Numbered from the stretch's first letter, positions 1 to 6,770 are shown. The stretch: DNA of 7,663 nt from an uncultured Burkholderiales bacterium (GCA_937897495.1 CALCBL010000082.1:1-7663), one strand, 5' to 3'. The notes: a model not told the origin generated them from the sequence alone. Translations and numbers: made by a program.

Positions 1-323
1 TCAAGCGCGGAGAACACATTCGCGTCACAGTTTTAATCAGTCGCTTTAAAGGCGGCTGGCTCAAAGGCATTGAGTTGTGGGCACTTGGCATGGCCTCCCT
101 TCTTGCGTGTTTGTTAGCCTACTACAGCGTTCGACTTTCTTGGCAGTCTTATACATTTCACGATATCTCTACAAGCAACGATGCCACGCCTTTGTGGATT
201 CCACAAATTGCCATGGCGCTCGGCACCCTGATTCTGACGCTGGCCTTTGTAGATGAGTTCATCTTGGAATGCTTAGGCCAACGTGAATCTGCCCAATCAG
301 ATACGGCGCTTCACAACGAATAA
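1..323 (+). CDS. TRAP transporter small permease, DctQ type (5' partial)
   Basis: This is the C-terminal part of the small membrane subunit of a tripartite ATP-independent periplasmic (TRAP) transporter. In this family the small subunit pairs with the large DctM permease in the inner membrane. The frame is open from base 3 to the TAA at 321-323 with no upstream start, giving 106 visible residues against a usual 160-200, so roughly the first third or more lies outside the window. The visible part begins with KRGEHIRV, the conserved cytoplasmic motif of DctQ proteins, followed by a segment rich in basic and amphipathic residues. Two hydrophobic helices follow, one around WALGMASLLACLLAYYSV and one around IPQIAMALGTLILTLAFV, and then a polar tail. 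That motif plus two-helix ending is the standard DctQ C-terminus. The gene lies 2 nt before the large-permease gene, indicating one operon with translational coupling. The cognate DctP binding protein is not in the window and may lie upstream. Family assignment is firm; the substrate is unknown. Confidence 0.88.
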   Translation, partial: KRGEHIRVTVLISRFKGGWLKGIELWALGMASLLACLLAYYSVRLSWQSYTFHDISTSNDATPLWIPQIAMALGTLILTLAFVDEFILECLGQRESAQSDTALHNE

Positions 324-325
324 AC

Positions 326-1627
326 ATGAACGATCTTTTCATCACAGCTTTGCTGGTTTTCACGCTGTTTGTCATTTTAGGCAGCGGTGTTTGGATCGGT
401 CTGTCTTTGTCCGGTGTGGCTTGGGTGGGCATGCAATTGTTCAGCAGCCGTCCGGCGGGCGATGCCATGTCAGTCACCATCTGGGGCTCTTCGTCGAGCT
501 GGACACTCACAGCCTTGCCCTTGTTTATATGGATGGGTGAAATTCTATTCAGAACACGTCTCAGCCAAGACATGTTCAAAGGCTTAGCACCTTGGTTGCA
601 AGCACTACCTGGGCGCTTGCTTCACACCAACGTCGCTGGTTGCACCATCTTTGCTGCAGTCTCGGGTTCATCGGCAGCCACTTGCGCCACCATTGGCAAA
701 ATGACCTTGCCTGAGCTGTCCAAAAGAGGCTATCCAGACAACATGGTCATTGGTACCTTGGCAGGGGCAGGCACACTTGGTTTACTCATTCCGCCCTCCA
801 TCATCATGATCGTGTATGGCGTCACAGCCGATGTTTCAATTGCCAAACTTTTTATTGCTGGCGTTTTGCCTGGCCTGATGTTGGCTGGCTTGTTTTCTGG
901 CTACATCATTTACTGGGCTTTGCGCTATCCCGAACAAGTTCCCGCCAATGATCGCCAATACACCTTCATGGAGAAAGTTCGCGAATCTGGCAGCTTGATT
1001 CCTGTGGTCTGCCTCATCGTTGCGGTGCTCGGTTCCATTTATGCTGGCTTTGCGACTGCCACCGAAGCGGCCGCTGTAGGCGTGGTGGGCGCCATGGTTT
1101 TGTCTGCGGTTCAGGGCTCGCTTAACTGGTCTAGTTTCAAAGAATCCTTGATGGGTGCAACTCGGCTTTACTGCATGATTGCCCTGATTTTGGCGGGCGC
1201 ATCTTTCTTAACTTTGTCGATGGGCTACATTGGATTGCCTAGGCACTTGGCTGAATGGATTGCAACACTAGGCCTGAGTCAATTCGAACTCATTTTGGCA
1301 CTCACAGTTTTTTATGTTGTGCTGGGATGTTTTCTAGATGGCATCTCCATGGTGGTCCTCACCATGGGCGTCATCATGCCCACCGTTCAAAAAGCGGGCA
1401 TCGATCCTTTGTGGTTTGGCATTTTCATTGTCTTGGTCGTTGAGATGGCGCAAATCACGCCTCCGGTCGGCTTTAACCTGTTCGTTCTGCAAGGCATGAC
1501 TGGCAGAGATTTGCTCTGGATTGCAAAAGCCACCTTGCCCATGTTCTTCCTCATGGTGGTGGCTGTGTTGTTGATTTATTTCTTCCCTGGCATTGTCACT
1601 TGGATGCCTCAGCAGATGAAGCTTTGA
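326..1627 (+). CDS. TRAP transporter large permease, DctM type
   Basis: This is the large membrane subunit of a TRAP importer, which carries the substrate path and is driven by the Na+ or H+ gradient, usually for carboxylates. Its 433 residues match the usual 420-440. The protein is hydrophobic throughout, with about 11-12 membrane segments. It carries the family signatures in order: SGSSAATCATIGKMTLPE (113-130), the GAGTLGLLIPPSIIMIVYG stretch (147-165), the TATEAAAVGVVGA motif (244-256) beginning the second half, and EMAQITPPVGFNLFVLQG (373-390). The two ITPP/IPPS-type hairpin motifs are the expected inverted-repeat signature of the transport domain. The ATG is 2 nt after the dctQ stop. No good Shine-Dalgarno is visible, so translation probably depends on reinitiation from dctQ. 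The 3' end overlaps the convergent racemase-family gene by 32 bp. The substrate cannot be inferred from the permease sequence, and the binding protein is not present here. Confidence 0.95.
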   Translation: MNDLFITALLVFTLFVILGSGVWIGLSLSGVAWVGMQLFSSRPAGDAMSVTIWGSSSSWTLTALPLFIWMGEILFRTRLSQDMFKGLAPWLQALPGRLLHTNVAGCTIFAAVSGSSAATCATIGKMTLPELSKRGYPDNMVIGTLAGAGTLGLLIPPSIIMIVYGVTADVSIAKLFIAGVLPGLMLAGLFSGYIIYWALRYPEQVPANDRQYTFMEKVRESGSLIPVVCLIVAVLGSIYAGFATATEAAAVGVVGAMVLSAVQGSLNWSSFKESLMGATRLYCMIALILAGASFLTLSMGYIGLPRHLAEWIATLGLSQFELILALTVFYVVLGCFLDGISMVVLTMGVIMPTVQKAGIDPLWFGIFIVLVVEMAQITPPVGFNLFVLQGMTGRDLLWIAKATLPMFFLMVVAVLLIYFFPGIVTWMPQQMKL

Positions 1628-2300
1628 GCAGTTGATGCAGGCTGTGCAACTGCCAGCCTGTAGCAGCCTCAATGGCTTTGGCATAAGGAGGCATGTTGGT
1701 GCATTCCAAAACAACATGCCTTAGCTCAGGCGCTTTTTGTTGTAGCAACAATGCACAAGATAAAACGCTTTTCTGCGCAGCATCAAAATTCATTTGTATT
1801 TGATTTCCCATGATGGCACGGGCAAACTCTTCTGTCGGCGAAACGCCTTGTATTCTGAGCCTGGACAAGTCTTGAGGCAATACGCCTGCCGCAAGAAAAT
1901 GTGCATGTCCGAGTACCGCGTCATCCATTGTGAGGACACCGACTGTTTCATTTTCCAATAGCAAATGAGGTAACAACAACAAGCTGGATGTTCTAACAGG
2001 CACAGTTAAGACCGACTGCAATTCATTTTGAAGCAAGACTAAAAATCCACAACTGGTTGTAATGCCGTGAACGCCACGCGAAATTAATTGATTTGCAGCT
2101 TGCACAAATAAAGGCAAAACCTCGTGCTGTCGCAAACTTTCAGCCGTCTTCACAATTTCAGTGGGAAACACACCTTCCACTTTTTGATACACCATTTCAA
2201 ATGGCCACCCTTCAGGGCAGCCGATGTCGCCCCGCCAACGCGGAAACTGGGTGTCCAACATCAAAACACCCCACCGACTTAAACCTGCTTGAGTCTTCAT
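1596..2300 (-). CDS. Aspartate/glutamate racemase-superfamily protein
   Basis: This 234-residue cytoplasmic protein belongs to the cofactor-independent Asp/Glu racemase superfamily, which includes amino-acid and hydantoin racemases, maleate isomerase and arylmalonate decarboxylase. Two half-sites are visible. The first is GITTSCGFL with Cys84, and the second is VLECTNMPPY with Cys200. They sit 116 residues apart, as expected for the two-base catalytic cysteine pair. The N-terminus has the GVLMLDTQFPRWRGDIG segment (11-27) typical of a subfamily usually annotated only as 'aspartate/glutamate racemase family'. A PVRTSSLLLLP strand-loop (101-111) and GVLTMDD (121-127) complete the alternating alpha/beta pattern. 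Having both cysteines argues for racemase or isomerase activity rather than arylmalonate decarboxylase, which uses only one. The start at 2300 is chosen because the conserved N-terminal block begins shortly after it, although the upstream Shine-Dalgarno is weak. The gene converges on the dctQM operon and diverges from crcB. The substrate is not known; a link to the compound carried by the neighbouring TRAP system is only inferred. Confidence 0.85.
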   Translation of the reverse strand: MKTQAGLSRWGVLMLDTQFPRWRGDIGCPEGWPFEMVYQKVEGVFPTEIVKTAESLRQHEVLPLFVQAANQLISRGVHGITTSCGFLVLLQNELQSVLTVPVRTSSLLLLPHLLLENETVGVLTMDDAVLGHAHFLAAGVLPQDLSRLRIQGVSPTEEFARAIMGNQIQMNFDAAQKSVLSCALLLQQKAPELRHVVLECTNMPPYAKAIEAATGWQLHSLHQLLKASSAEASK

Positions 2301-2469
2301 GGATGAGTTCTTGGAAAGTTGGTTTCAAATATGATATTTTGATTCAAATTCATCCTCTATGATGGCGAGTCTTTTGACGCAATGCCAAATACTCTGGGCG
2401 GAGTAAACGTTTTCACAGAAGCCGAAACTGATGCAGAAGGCCCGCCTATTTAATCAGAGGGATTCCCCC
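2301..2469. promoter_or_regulatory. Divergent intergenic region with AT-rich repeats and possible leader stem
   Basis: These 169 bp separate the minus-strand racemase-family gene from crcB and must carry the start signals for both unless transcription comes from further away. The sequence shows a direct repeat TTCAAAT at 2324-2330 and 2343-2349, 19 bp apart (near two helical turns). An 11-bp imperfect-centre palindrome TTTGATTCAAA lies at 2338-2348. A TATGAT hexamer lies at 2358-2363 (also at 2330-2335), but no convincing -35 hexamer sits 16-18 bp upstream, so I do not call a specific promoter. Further on, TGGGCGG (2395-2401) can pair with CCGCCTA (2442-2448), and GTTTT (2409-2413) can pair with GAAAC (2424-2428) inside it. 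The crcB ribosome site AGAGGG lies at 2456-2461. The region does not match the fluoride riboswitch consensus. Assignment as a regulatory region is inference from position and repeats. Confidence 0.35.
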
Positions 2470-2868
2470 ATGCTAACTGTGATCTCAATTTGTGTGGGCG
2501 CCAGTTTAGGCGCGCTAGCACGCTGGCAATTAGGCCTGTGGCTAAACCCTAGCGCCACCACAGAGGGTGTTTTTCCTTGGGGCACTTTGGCGGCCAACCT
2601 CATTGGCGGCTATCTCATTGGCATTTGCGTGGGCGTGTTTCAGAACATTCCTCAAATAGACCCTGAATGGCGGCTTTTTTGTATCACGGGGTTTTTAGGG
2701 GCGCTCACCACTTTTTCCACATTTTCTGCCGAAGTGGTGGGCATGCTTCAGCAAGGACGCCTGATTCTGGCATTGGGCACAGCCAGCGTGCATTTAATCG
2801 GATCACTCGTTTTGACCTATTTTGGGCTTTACACTGTCAAGTTGATCAGTGTTAGTCCTATTCCATAA
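2470..2868 (+). CDS. crcB: Fluoride ion channel CrcB/FluC
   Basis: This is a small inner-membrane fluoride channel that works as an antiparallel dimer to let toxic cytoplasmic fluoride leave the cell. The 132 residues match the family length of about 125-130. Four hydrophobic segments are visible. Signatures in order are GASLGALARW (10-19), GTLAANLIGG (38-47) with the conserved Asn43, GFLGALTTFSTFSAE (74-88) with the Phe82 and Phe85 'phenylalanine box', and HLIGSLVLTY (108-117) with Ser112. These residue numbers match those used for the characterised Bordetella channel, which supports the chosen start. An in-frame upstream ATG at 2431 would add 13 polar residues unlike the family. The ATG at 2470 has AGAGGG eight bases upstream, so it is preferred. 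The gene lies 57 bp upstream of the TAXI binding protein on the same strand and could share its transcript. No canonical fluoride riboswitch was found upstream. Confidence 0.95.
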   Translation: MLTVISICVGASLGALARWQLGLWLNPSATTEGVFPWGTLAANLIGGYLIGICVGVFQNIPQIDPEWRLFCITGFLGALTTFSTFSAEVVGMLQQGRLILALGTASVHLIGSLVLTYFGLYTVKLISVSPIP

Positions 2869-2925
2869 AACTTGGAAATAGGGCCTACTGAAAAATTATT
2901 TCAACCGGATATAACTGGAGTATTT

Positions 2926-3903
2926 ATGAACCTGAATCAAGTTGCACGTCGTTTGGCCATCGGCATGGCTGTGGCATTGCCCATGGCCCTCACGGTCAGC
3001 ACCAGCGCACAAGCGCAATCTTTCTTTCGCATTGGCACTGGCGGCACTGCAGGTACTTATTACCCAGTCGGTGGCATGATTGCCAATGCCGTTTCTATTC
3101 CTGGCAAATTGATTGCCACAGCACAAGCCACCAACGGCTCTGTGGCCAACGTCAATGGCGTGGCCAGTGGCGCTATGGAATCGGGTTTCTCTCAATCTGA
3201 CGTGGCTACATGGGCCCAAAAAGGCACCGGTATTTACGAAGGCAAGCCCAATATTCCAGACTTGCGCCTAATTGCCAACCTCTACCCCGAAACCATTCAC
3301 GTGGTGGTTAAAAAATCTTCTGGCATCAAAAGCATTTCTGAACTCAAAGGCAAGCGCGTTGCTTTAGACGAGCCAGGCTCTGGCACTTTGGTCAATGCCC
3401 GCCTCATCTTGGCGGCCTACAACATCAAAGAATCTGAAATCAGGCCTGAGTACATCAAGCCCAACCAAGCCGCTGACAAAATGAAAGACGGCGCTTTGGA
3501 TGCCTTCTTCTTTGTGGGTGGTGCACCTGCAGGCGCCATTGCCGAGTTGGCTTCAAGTGGCGGCGGCATTGCTTTGTTGCCCATTGAAGGTGCACAAGCG
3601 CAAGCGCTTCGCAACACAAGCTCGTTCTTTGCAATCGACACTGTGCCAGCAGCCACCTACAAAGACGTAGATGCAGTAAACACTTTGTCTGTGGGTGCCC
3701 AGTGGGTCACCAGCGCCAAAGCTGACACTGAAACCATCTATCAAATTACCAAAGCTTTGTACAGCGAGTCCACCCAAAAAGCATTGGCCGCTGGCCACGC
3801 CAAAGGCAAGCTCATCACTTTGAAGAACGCTGTTCAAGGTGCTGGCATTCCTTTCCACCCAGGTGCTGAAAAATACTACCGCGAAGCCGGTGTGTTGAAA
3901 TAA
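2926..3903 (+). CDS. TAXI-family TRAP transporter solute-binding protein
   Basis: This is the periplasmic binding protein of a TRAP-associated extracytoplasmic immunoreceptor-like (TAXI) transporter; it captures the substrate and hands it to the fused permease encoded next. The 325 residues begin with a classical Sec signal: a basic start (RR at 8-9), a hydrophobic core (10-24), and a likely cleavage after AQA at residue 30. The mature protein opens with FFRIGTGGTAGTYYPVGG (33-50), the hallmark of TAXI proteins. LRLIANLYPETIHVVV (113-128), the GKRVALDEPGSGT segment (142-154), LDAFFFVGGAPAGAI (191-205) and the GIPFHPGAEKYYREAG C-terminal motif (307-322) follow in the usual order. The start at 2926 is chosen because GGAG lies five bases upstream and the signal peptide begins there; a TTG start at 2872 would put 18 polar residues before the signal. 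Known family substrates include glutamate and other carboxylates, but nothing here fixes the ligand. Confidence 0.95.
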   Translation: MNLNQVARRLAIGMAVALPMALTVSTSAQAQSFFRIGTGGTAGTYYPVGGMIANAVSIPGKLIATAQATNGSVANVNGVASGAMESGFSQSDVATWAQKGTGIYEGKPNIPDLRLIANLYPETIHVVVKKSSGIKSISELKGKRVALDEPGSGTLVNARLILAAYNIKESEIRPEYIKPNQAADKMKDGALDAFFFVGGAPAGAIAELASSGGGIALLPIEGAQAQALRNTSSFFAIDTVPAATYKDVDAVNTLSVGAQWVTSAKADTETIYQITKALYSESTQKALAAGHAKGKLITLKNAVQGAGIPFHPGAEKYYREAGVLK

Positions 3904-3925
3904 TTTAACGGTTTGTCAAATGCCT

Positions 3926-3958
3926 ACGGGCGGGTTAACTGATGGTTAACTCGCCCGT
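3926..3958 (+). terminator. Intra-operon hairpin, terminator/attenuator-like
   Basis: CGGGCGGGTTAAC (3927-3939) pairs with GTTAACTCGCCCG (3945-3957). This is a 13-bp stem with a single G-U pair and a five-base TGATG loop. One further A-T pair is possible at 3926/3958, and the run TTTT (3958-3961) follows. It looks like a rho-independent terminator, but it lies between the binding-protein gene and its permease gene on the same strand, 22 nt after the binding-protein stop. In binding-protein operons such hairpins commonly end or stabilise most transcripts, so that more binding protein than permease is made. Partial readthrough is inferred because the T-run is short and is interrupted by AAC. 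Confidence 0.75.
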
Positions 3959-3986
3959 TTTAACTTGAAGTTTCCAGAGTATTTTC

Positions 3987-6188
3987 ATGACCGCTGCCAC
4001 CCTGCTACCCGACGATCAAAAGCTACAAGAGCTCGAAGAAAAATTTGATCCCGAGATGCGCTTTCGGCCCACCATGCCGCCGGCTACGCAAATCGTCAAA
4101 TGGCTTTTAATTGCGCTTTCCGCCTTCCATTACTACACGGCAGGGTTTGGTTTGTTGCAAGAAATCACGCACCGGGGTGTGCACTTGGCTTTTGTGCTGG
4201 GCATGATTTTTTTGGTCTTTGCATTCAGCCCATCCTCTGCTGAGAGAAGCGTCAAAAGTTCTTTGTTAAATCCAGGCGGTGTGCCGCTGGTCGATTGGCT
4301 CTTAGCAGGCGCATGTGCTGTGAGCGTTTTGTACATTCCTTATGTCTTTGATGACCTGATGTTCCGCGTGGGCAACCCCAGCAACATGGACGTCATCATG
4401 GGCAGCATCTTGTTTATTTCTTTGCTAGAAGCCACAAGGCGCTCCATGGGCTGGCCTTTGCCGATCATTGCCATTGGCTTCACCGTCTATGCACTGCTTG
4501 GCCCCTACTTTCCCGGACTGCTCAAACACGCGGGTGCCAATTGGTCCATGATGATCAACCACCAATACCTCACCAGCCAAGGCATCTATGGCGTGGCGGT
4601 GGGCGTTGTGGCCACCTACGTGTTTCACTTTGTGTTGTTTGGCGTCATGGCCACACGCATTGGTTTAGGTCAATTGTTCCTTGACGTTGCATCTACCGTT
4701 GCCGGCCGCTACGCAGGTGGGCCCGCCAAGGTCAGCGTCTTTGGCTCCGCCTTGTTTGGCATGCTCAGTGGCTCGTCGGTGGCCAATGCCGTCACTGTGG
4801 GTTCACTCACCATTCCCGCCATGATTCGCGTGGGCTACAAAAAACACTTTGCTGCAGCGGTTGAAGCAGCCTCCTCTACCGGTGGCCAAATTACACCGCC
4901 GGTGCTGGGTGCAGCAGCGTTCTTGATGATTGAATTCTTGAACGTGCCTTACCAAACCATCATTGCGGCTTCGATTGTGCCCGCCTTCATGCATTTCTTC
5001 GGTGTGTTTATGCAGGTTCACTTTGAAGCCAAGCGTTATGGCCTTCGAGGACTCACAGAAGAAGAGATGCCACGTCTGCGTGAATCCATGCAAATGCGTT
5101 GGCCCACTCTCATTCCTTTGGCCTTGCTTATTAGCATTTTGGTATCAGGGCGCACGCCTTACTTGGCGGCCTTTGTAGGCATCAGCTCCTGCGCCATCGT
5201 GGGCATGACCACCCGTATAAGTGGCAATCAGTTGAAAAACTGGGGGCTGTTGATTGTCATGCACATCCTCCTGATGACCATCGCTTTTTCTGACTTCGGC
5301 AACGAGAACAGCACCATCAAGATGGTTCTTTTTGTGGTGGCTGTCCTAACGGGTGCTGCAGCCTACATTTGGGGCGGTGTGCGTGGTCGGATCGAACCGC
5401 ACGTCTTGGTGGAAGCCCTTGAAACTGGCGCTAAATATGCGCTAGCGGTGGGTGCTGCGGCGGCCACTGTGGGTATCGTGATTGGCGTGGTGACCCTCAC
5501 TGGCGTGGGTTTCAAAATCAGCTACATCATCACGCAAGCTGCGCAAAGTATTTCAGCTGTCATGGGCGGTATCATTCCCTCTGACTGGATGTCCTTGAAC
5601 ACCCTCACCTTGCTGGCTGCGCTCATCATGACGGGCTTGGTCTGCATCTTGATGGGCTGCGGTGTCCCCACAACGGCCACTTACATCATCATGGTCACAG
5701 TGGCAGCGCCTACTTTGGTGGGCCTGGGTGTTGAGCCTTTGGTGGCCCACTTTTTTGTGTTCTATTACGGCGTACTGGCAGACATCACACCTCCCGTGGC
5801 CCTAGCGGCTTATGCGGCGGCGGGTATGGCGGGCAGTGACCCCTTCAAAACTGGCAATACGGCCTTCCGTTTGGGGCTGGCCAAAGCTTTGGTGCCATTT
5901 GTCTTTGTGTTCTCACCCTCTTTGCTCTTGGTGGCCAAAGGCTTCACCTGGGAGAGTTTCATCATCACTTTTACCGGCTGCATCATGGGCATTACCCTCA
6001 TGGCGGCGGCTTTGAGTAAATTCATGCTGGTCGAAATGAAACGTTGGGAGCAACTGTCCTGCCTGTTTGCTGCATTGCTCATGATTGCACCCAGTTTGAC
6101 AGCCACGCTGGTGGGTGTTGCATTGGTCATTCCCATGGCGGTGAATCAGTGGCGCAGAGCCAAAGTCAGTCAAATTGAGCACAGTTAA
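3987..6188 (+). CDS. TAXI-type TRAP transporter fused permease (4TM/12TM)
   Basis: This single 733-residue membrane protein combines the small (DctQ-like) and large (DctM-like) TRAP subunits, as is standard for TAXI systems. A polar, acidic cytoplasmic start (1-33) precedes four hydrophobic segments in roughly residues 36-172. The family motif RVGNPSNMDVIMGS (127-140) is followed by LLEATRRSMGWPLPI (146-160). The DctM-like part shows SGSSVANAVTVGSLTIPAM (261-279) and GGQITPPVLGAAAF (299-312) in its first half. It shows MGCGVPTTATYIIM (556-569) and ADITPPVALAAYAAAG (598-613) in its second half; these are the paired hairpin motifs expected in the transport core. Hydrophobic stretches at about 372-462 lie between the halves, and two more helices end the protein at about 655-718. 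The start has a modest AGAG seven bases upstream. It lies 83 nt after the binding-protein gene and is separated from it by a hairpin, so it is probably made at lower level. It would drive Na+- or H+-coupled uptake; the substrate is unknown. Confidence 0.95.
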   Translation: MTAATLLPDDQKLQELEEKFDPEMRFRPTMPPATQIVKWLLIALSAFHYYTAGFGLLQEITHRGVHLAFVLGMIFLVFAFSPSSAERSVKSSLLNPGGVPLVDWLLAGACAVSVLYIPYVFDDLMFRVGNPSNMDVIMGSILFISLLEATRRSMGWPLPIIAIGFTVYALLGPYFPGLLKHAGANWSMMINHQYLTSQGIYGVAVGVVATYVFHFVLFGVMATRIGLGQLFLDVASTVAGRYAGGPAKVSVFGSALFGMLSGSSVANAVTVGSLTIPAMIRVGYKKHFAAAVEAASSTGGQITPPVLGAAAFLMIEFLNVPYQTIIAASIVPAFMHFFGVFMQVHFEAKRYGLRGLTEEEMPRLRESMQMRWPTLIPLALLISILVSGRTPYLAAFVGISSCAIVGMTTRISGNQLKNWGLLIVMHILLMTIAFSDFGNENSTIKMVLFVVAVLTGAAAYIWGGVRGRIEPHVLVEALETGAKYALAVGAAAATVGIVIGVVTLTGVGFKISYIITQAAQSISAVMGGIIPSDWMSLNTLTLLAALIMTGLVCILMGCGVPTTATYIIMVTVAAPTLVGLGVEPLVAHFFVFYYGVLADITPPVALAAYAAAGMAGSDPFKTGNTAFRLGLAKALVPFVFVFSPSLLLVAKGFTWESFIITFTGCIMGITLMAAALSKFMLVEMKRWEQLSCLFAALLMIAPSLTATLVGVALVIPMAVNQWRRAKVSQIEHS

Positions 6189-6292
6189 ATTGACCTTAGT
6201 CATACTTGGTTTATTTATAAGGGAAAGTCCTTAAAAGCAAGGGTGCAAGGGCGTGATCTACTGGAGGACGAATTCACCCTCAGGAGTCACGC
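6189..6292 (+). promoter_or_regulatory. Possible promoter region for the molybdenum hydroxylase operon
   Basis: These 104 bp separate the TAXI permease from the next operon. TTGACC at 6190-6195 is a good -35 hexamer. TTTATA at 6214-6219, 18 bp later, is an acceptable -10. An inverted repeat TAAGG (6218-6222) and CCTTA (6229-6233), with a six-base spacer, lies right over the predicted start site and could be an operator. The repeat GCAAGGG occurs twice nearby. CAGGAG (6281-6286) is the ribosome site of the next gene, six bases before its ATG. No strong terminator hairpin for the TAXI operon is visible, so readthrough from upstream is also possible. The promoter call is from pattern matching only. 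Confidence 0.4.
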
Positions 6293-6760
6293 ATGCAGGT
6301 TCACATGAAGGTCAACGGCAAATCAGTGTCCGTTGACGCAGCCCCCAATACATTGCTCGTCAACGCACTGCGCGAGCACCTCAAACTCACTGGCACTCAC
6401 GTAGGCTGCGACACAGCCCAATGCGGTGCTTGTACCGTTCATGTCAACGGCCGTGCCGTGAAGTCATGCAACATGCTCACCGCCCAAGCCCAAGGCGCTG
6501 AAGTGACCACCATTGAAGGCTTGGCGCATGCCGATGGCACCATGCACCCCATGCAAGCCGCCTTCAAAGAGTGCCACGGTTTGCAATGCGGTTTTTGCAC
6601 CACCGGCATGGTCATGAGCGCGGTTGACATTGCCAAGCGCCACCCCAAGGCCAGCGAAACCGAAATTCGCGAATTGCTCGAAGGCAATCTGTGCCGTTGC
6701 ACCGGTTACCAAAACATTGTCAAAGCCGTGCAGCAGGGTTCTGCTGCCATGAACGCTTAA
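6293..6760 (+). CDS. [2Fe-2S] small subunit of a xanthine dehydrogenase/CO dehydrogenase-family enzyme
   Basis: This is the iron-sulfur electron-transfer subunit of a molybdenum hydroxylase (CoxS/XdhC-small type) that passes electrons from the molybdenum site to the FAD subunit. The 155 residues match the family's 150-165. The N-terminal plant-ferredoxin-type domain has Cys39, Cys44, Cys47 and Cys59 in the C-x4-C-x2-C-x11-C pattern ([16 protein letters not shown]). The C-terminal helical domain has Cys99 and Cys102 ([14 protein letters not shown]) plus Cys134 and Cys136 ([12 protein letters not shown]) for the second cluster. All eight ligands are present, so it should be functional. The ATG at 6293 is preferred because CAGGAG lies six bases before it; a second ATG at 6305 would give the same domain. 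The large-subunit gene follows 10 nt downstream with its own Shine-Dalgarno overlapping this stop codon. Such enzymes hydroxylate CO, purines, nicotinate, aldehydes and other heterocycles; this subunit does not reveal which. Confidence 0.95.
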   Translation: MQVHMKVNGKSVSVDAAPNTLLVNALREHLKLTGTHVGCDTAQCGACTVHVNGRAVKSCNMLTAQAQGAEVTTIEGLAHADGTMHPMQAAFKECHGLQCGFCTTGMVMSAVDIAKRHPKASETEIRELLEGNLCRCTGYQNIVKAVQQGSAAMNA

Positions 6761-6770
6761 GGAGCTCACC

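Noticed and set aside
1334..1717. Minus-strand open frame of 127 codons across the end of dctM
   Set aside because: The product is rich in His, Asp and Glu, as expected of an antisense shadow of a hydrophobic membrane-protein gene. It shows no domain and overlaps two well-supported genes.
2359..2406. A 15-codon small ORF starting with two Met codons in the crcB upstream region
   Set aside because: It has no Shine-Dalgarno sequence, no recognisable product and a length expected by chance.
2355..2469. Fluoride riboswitch (crcB motif) upstream of crcB
   Set aside because: GATGGCG (2361-2367) and CTGATGC (2428-2434) resemble pieces of the motif. However, the GATG-to-TTCNCC pseudoknot half and the properly spaced AAC-GCC and GCTGATGGC-CCTAC parts are missing, and the stems do not fit.
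2431..2469. Upstream in-frame ATG giving a 13-residue longer CrcB
   Set aside because: The extension is polar and unlike the family, and the ATG at 2470 has a well-placed AGAGGG. Residue numbering from 2470 matches known fluoride channels.
2872..2925. TTG start giving an 18-residue longer TAXI binding protein
   Set aside because: It would place polar residues ahead of a clear signal peptide. The ATG at 2926 has GGAG five bases upstream.
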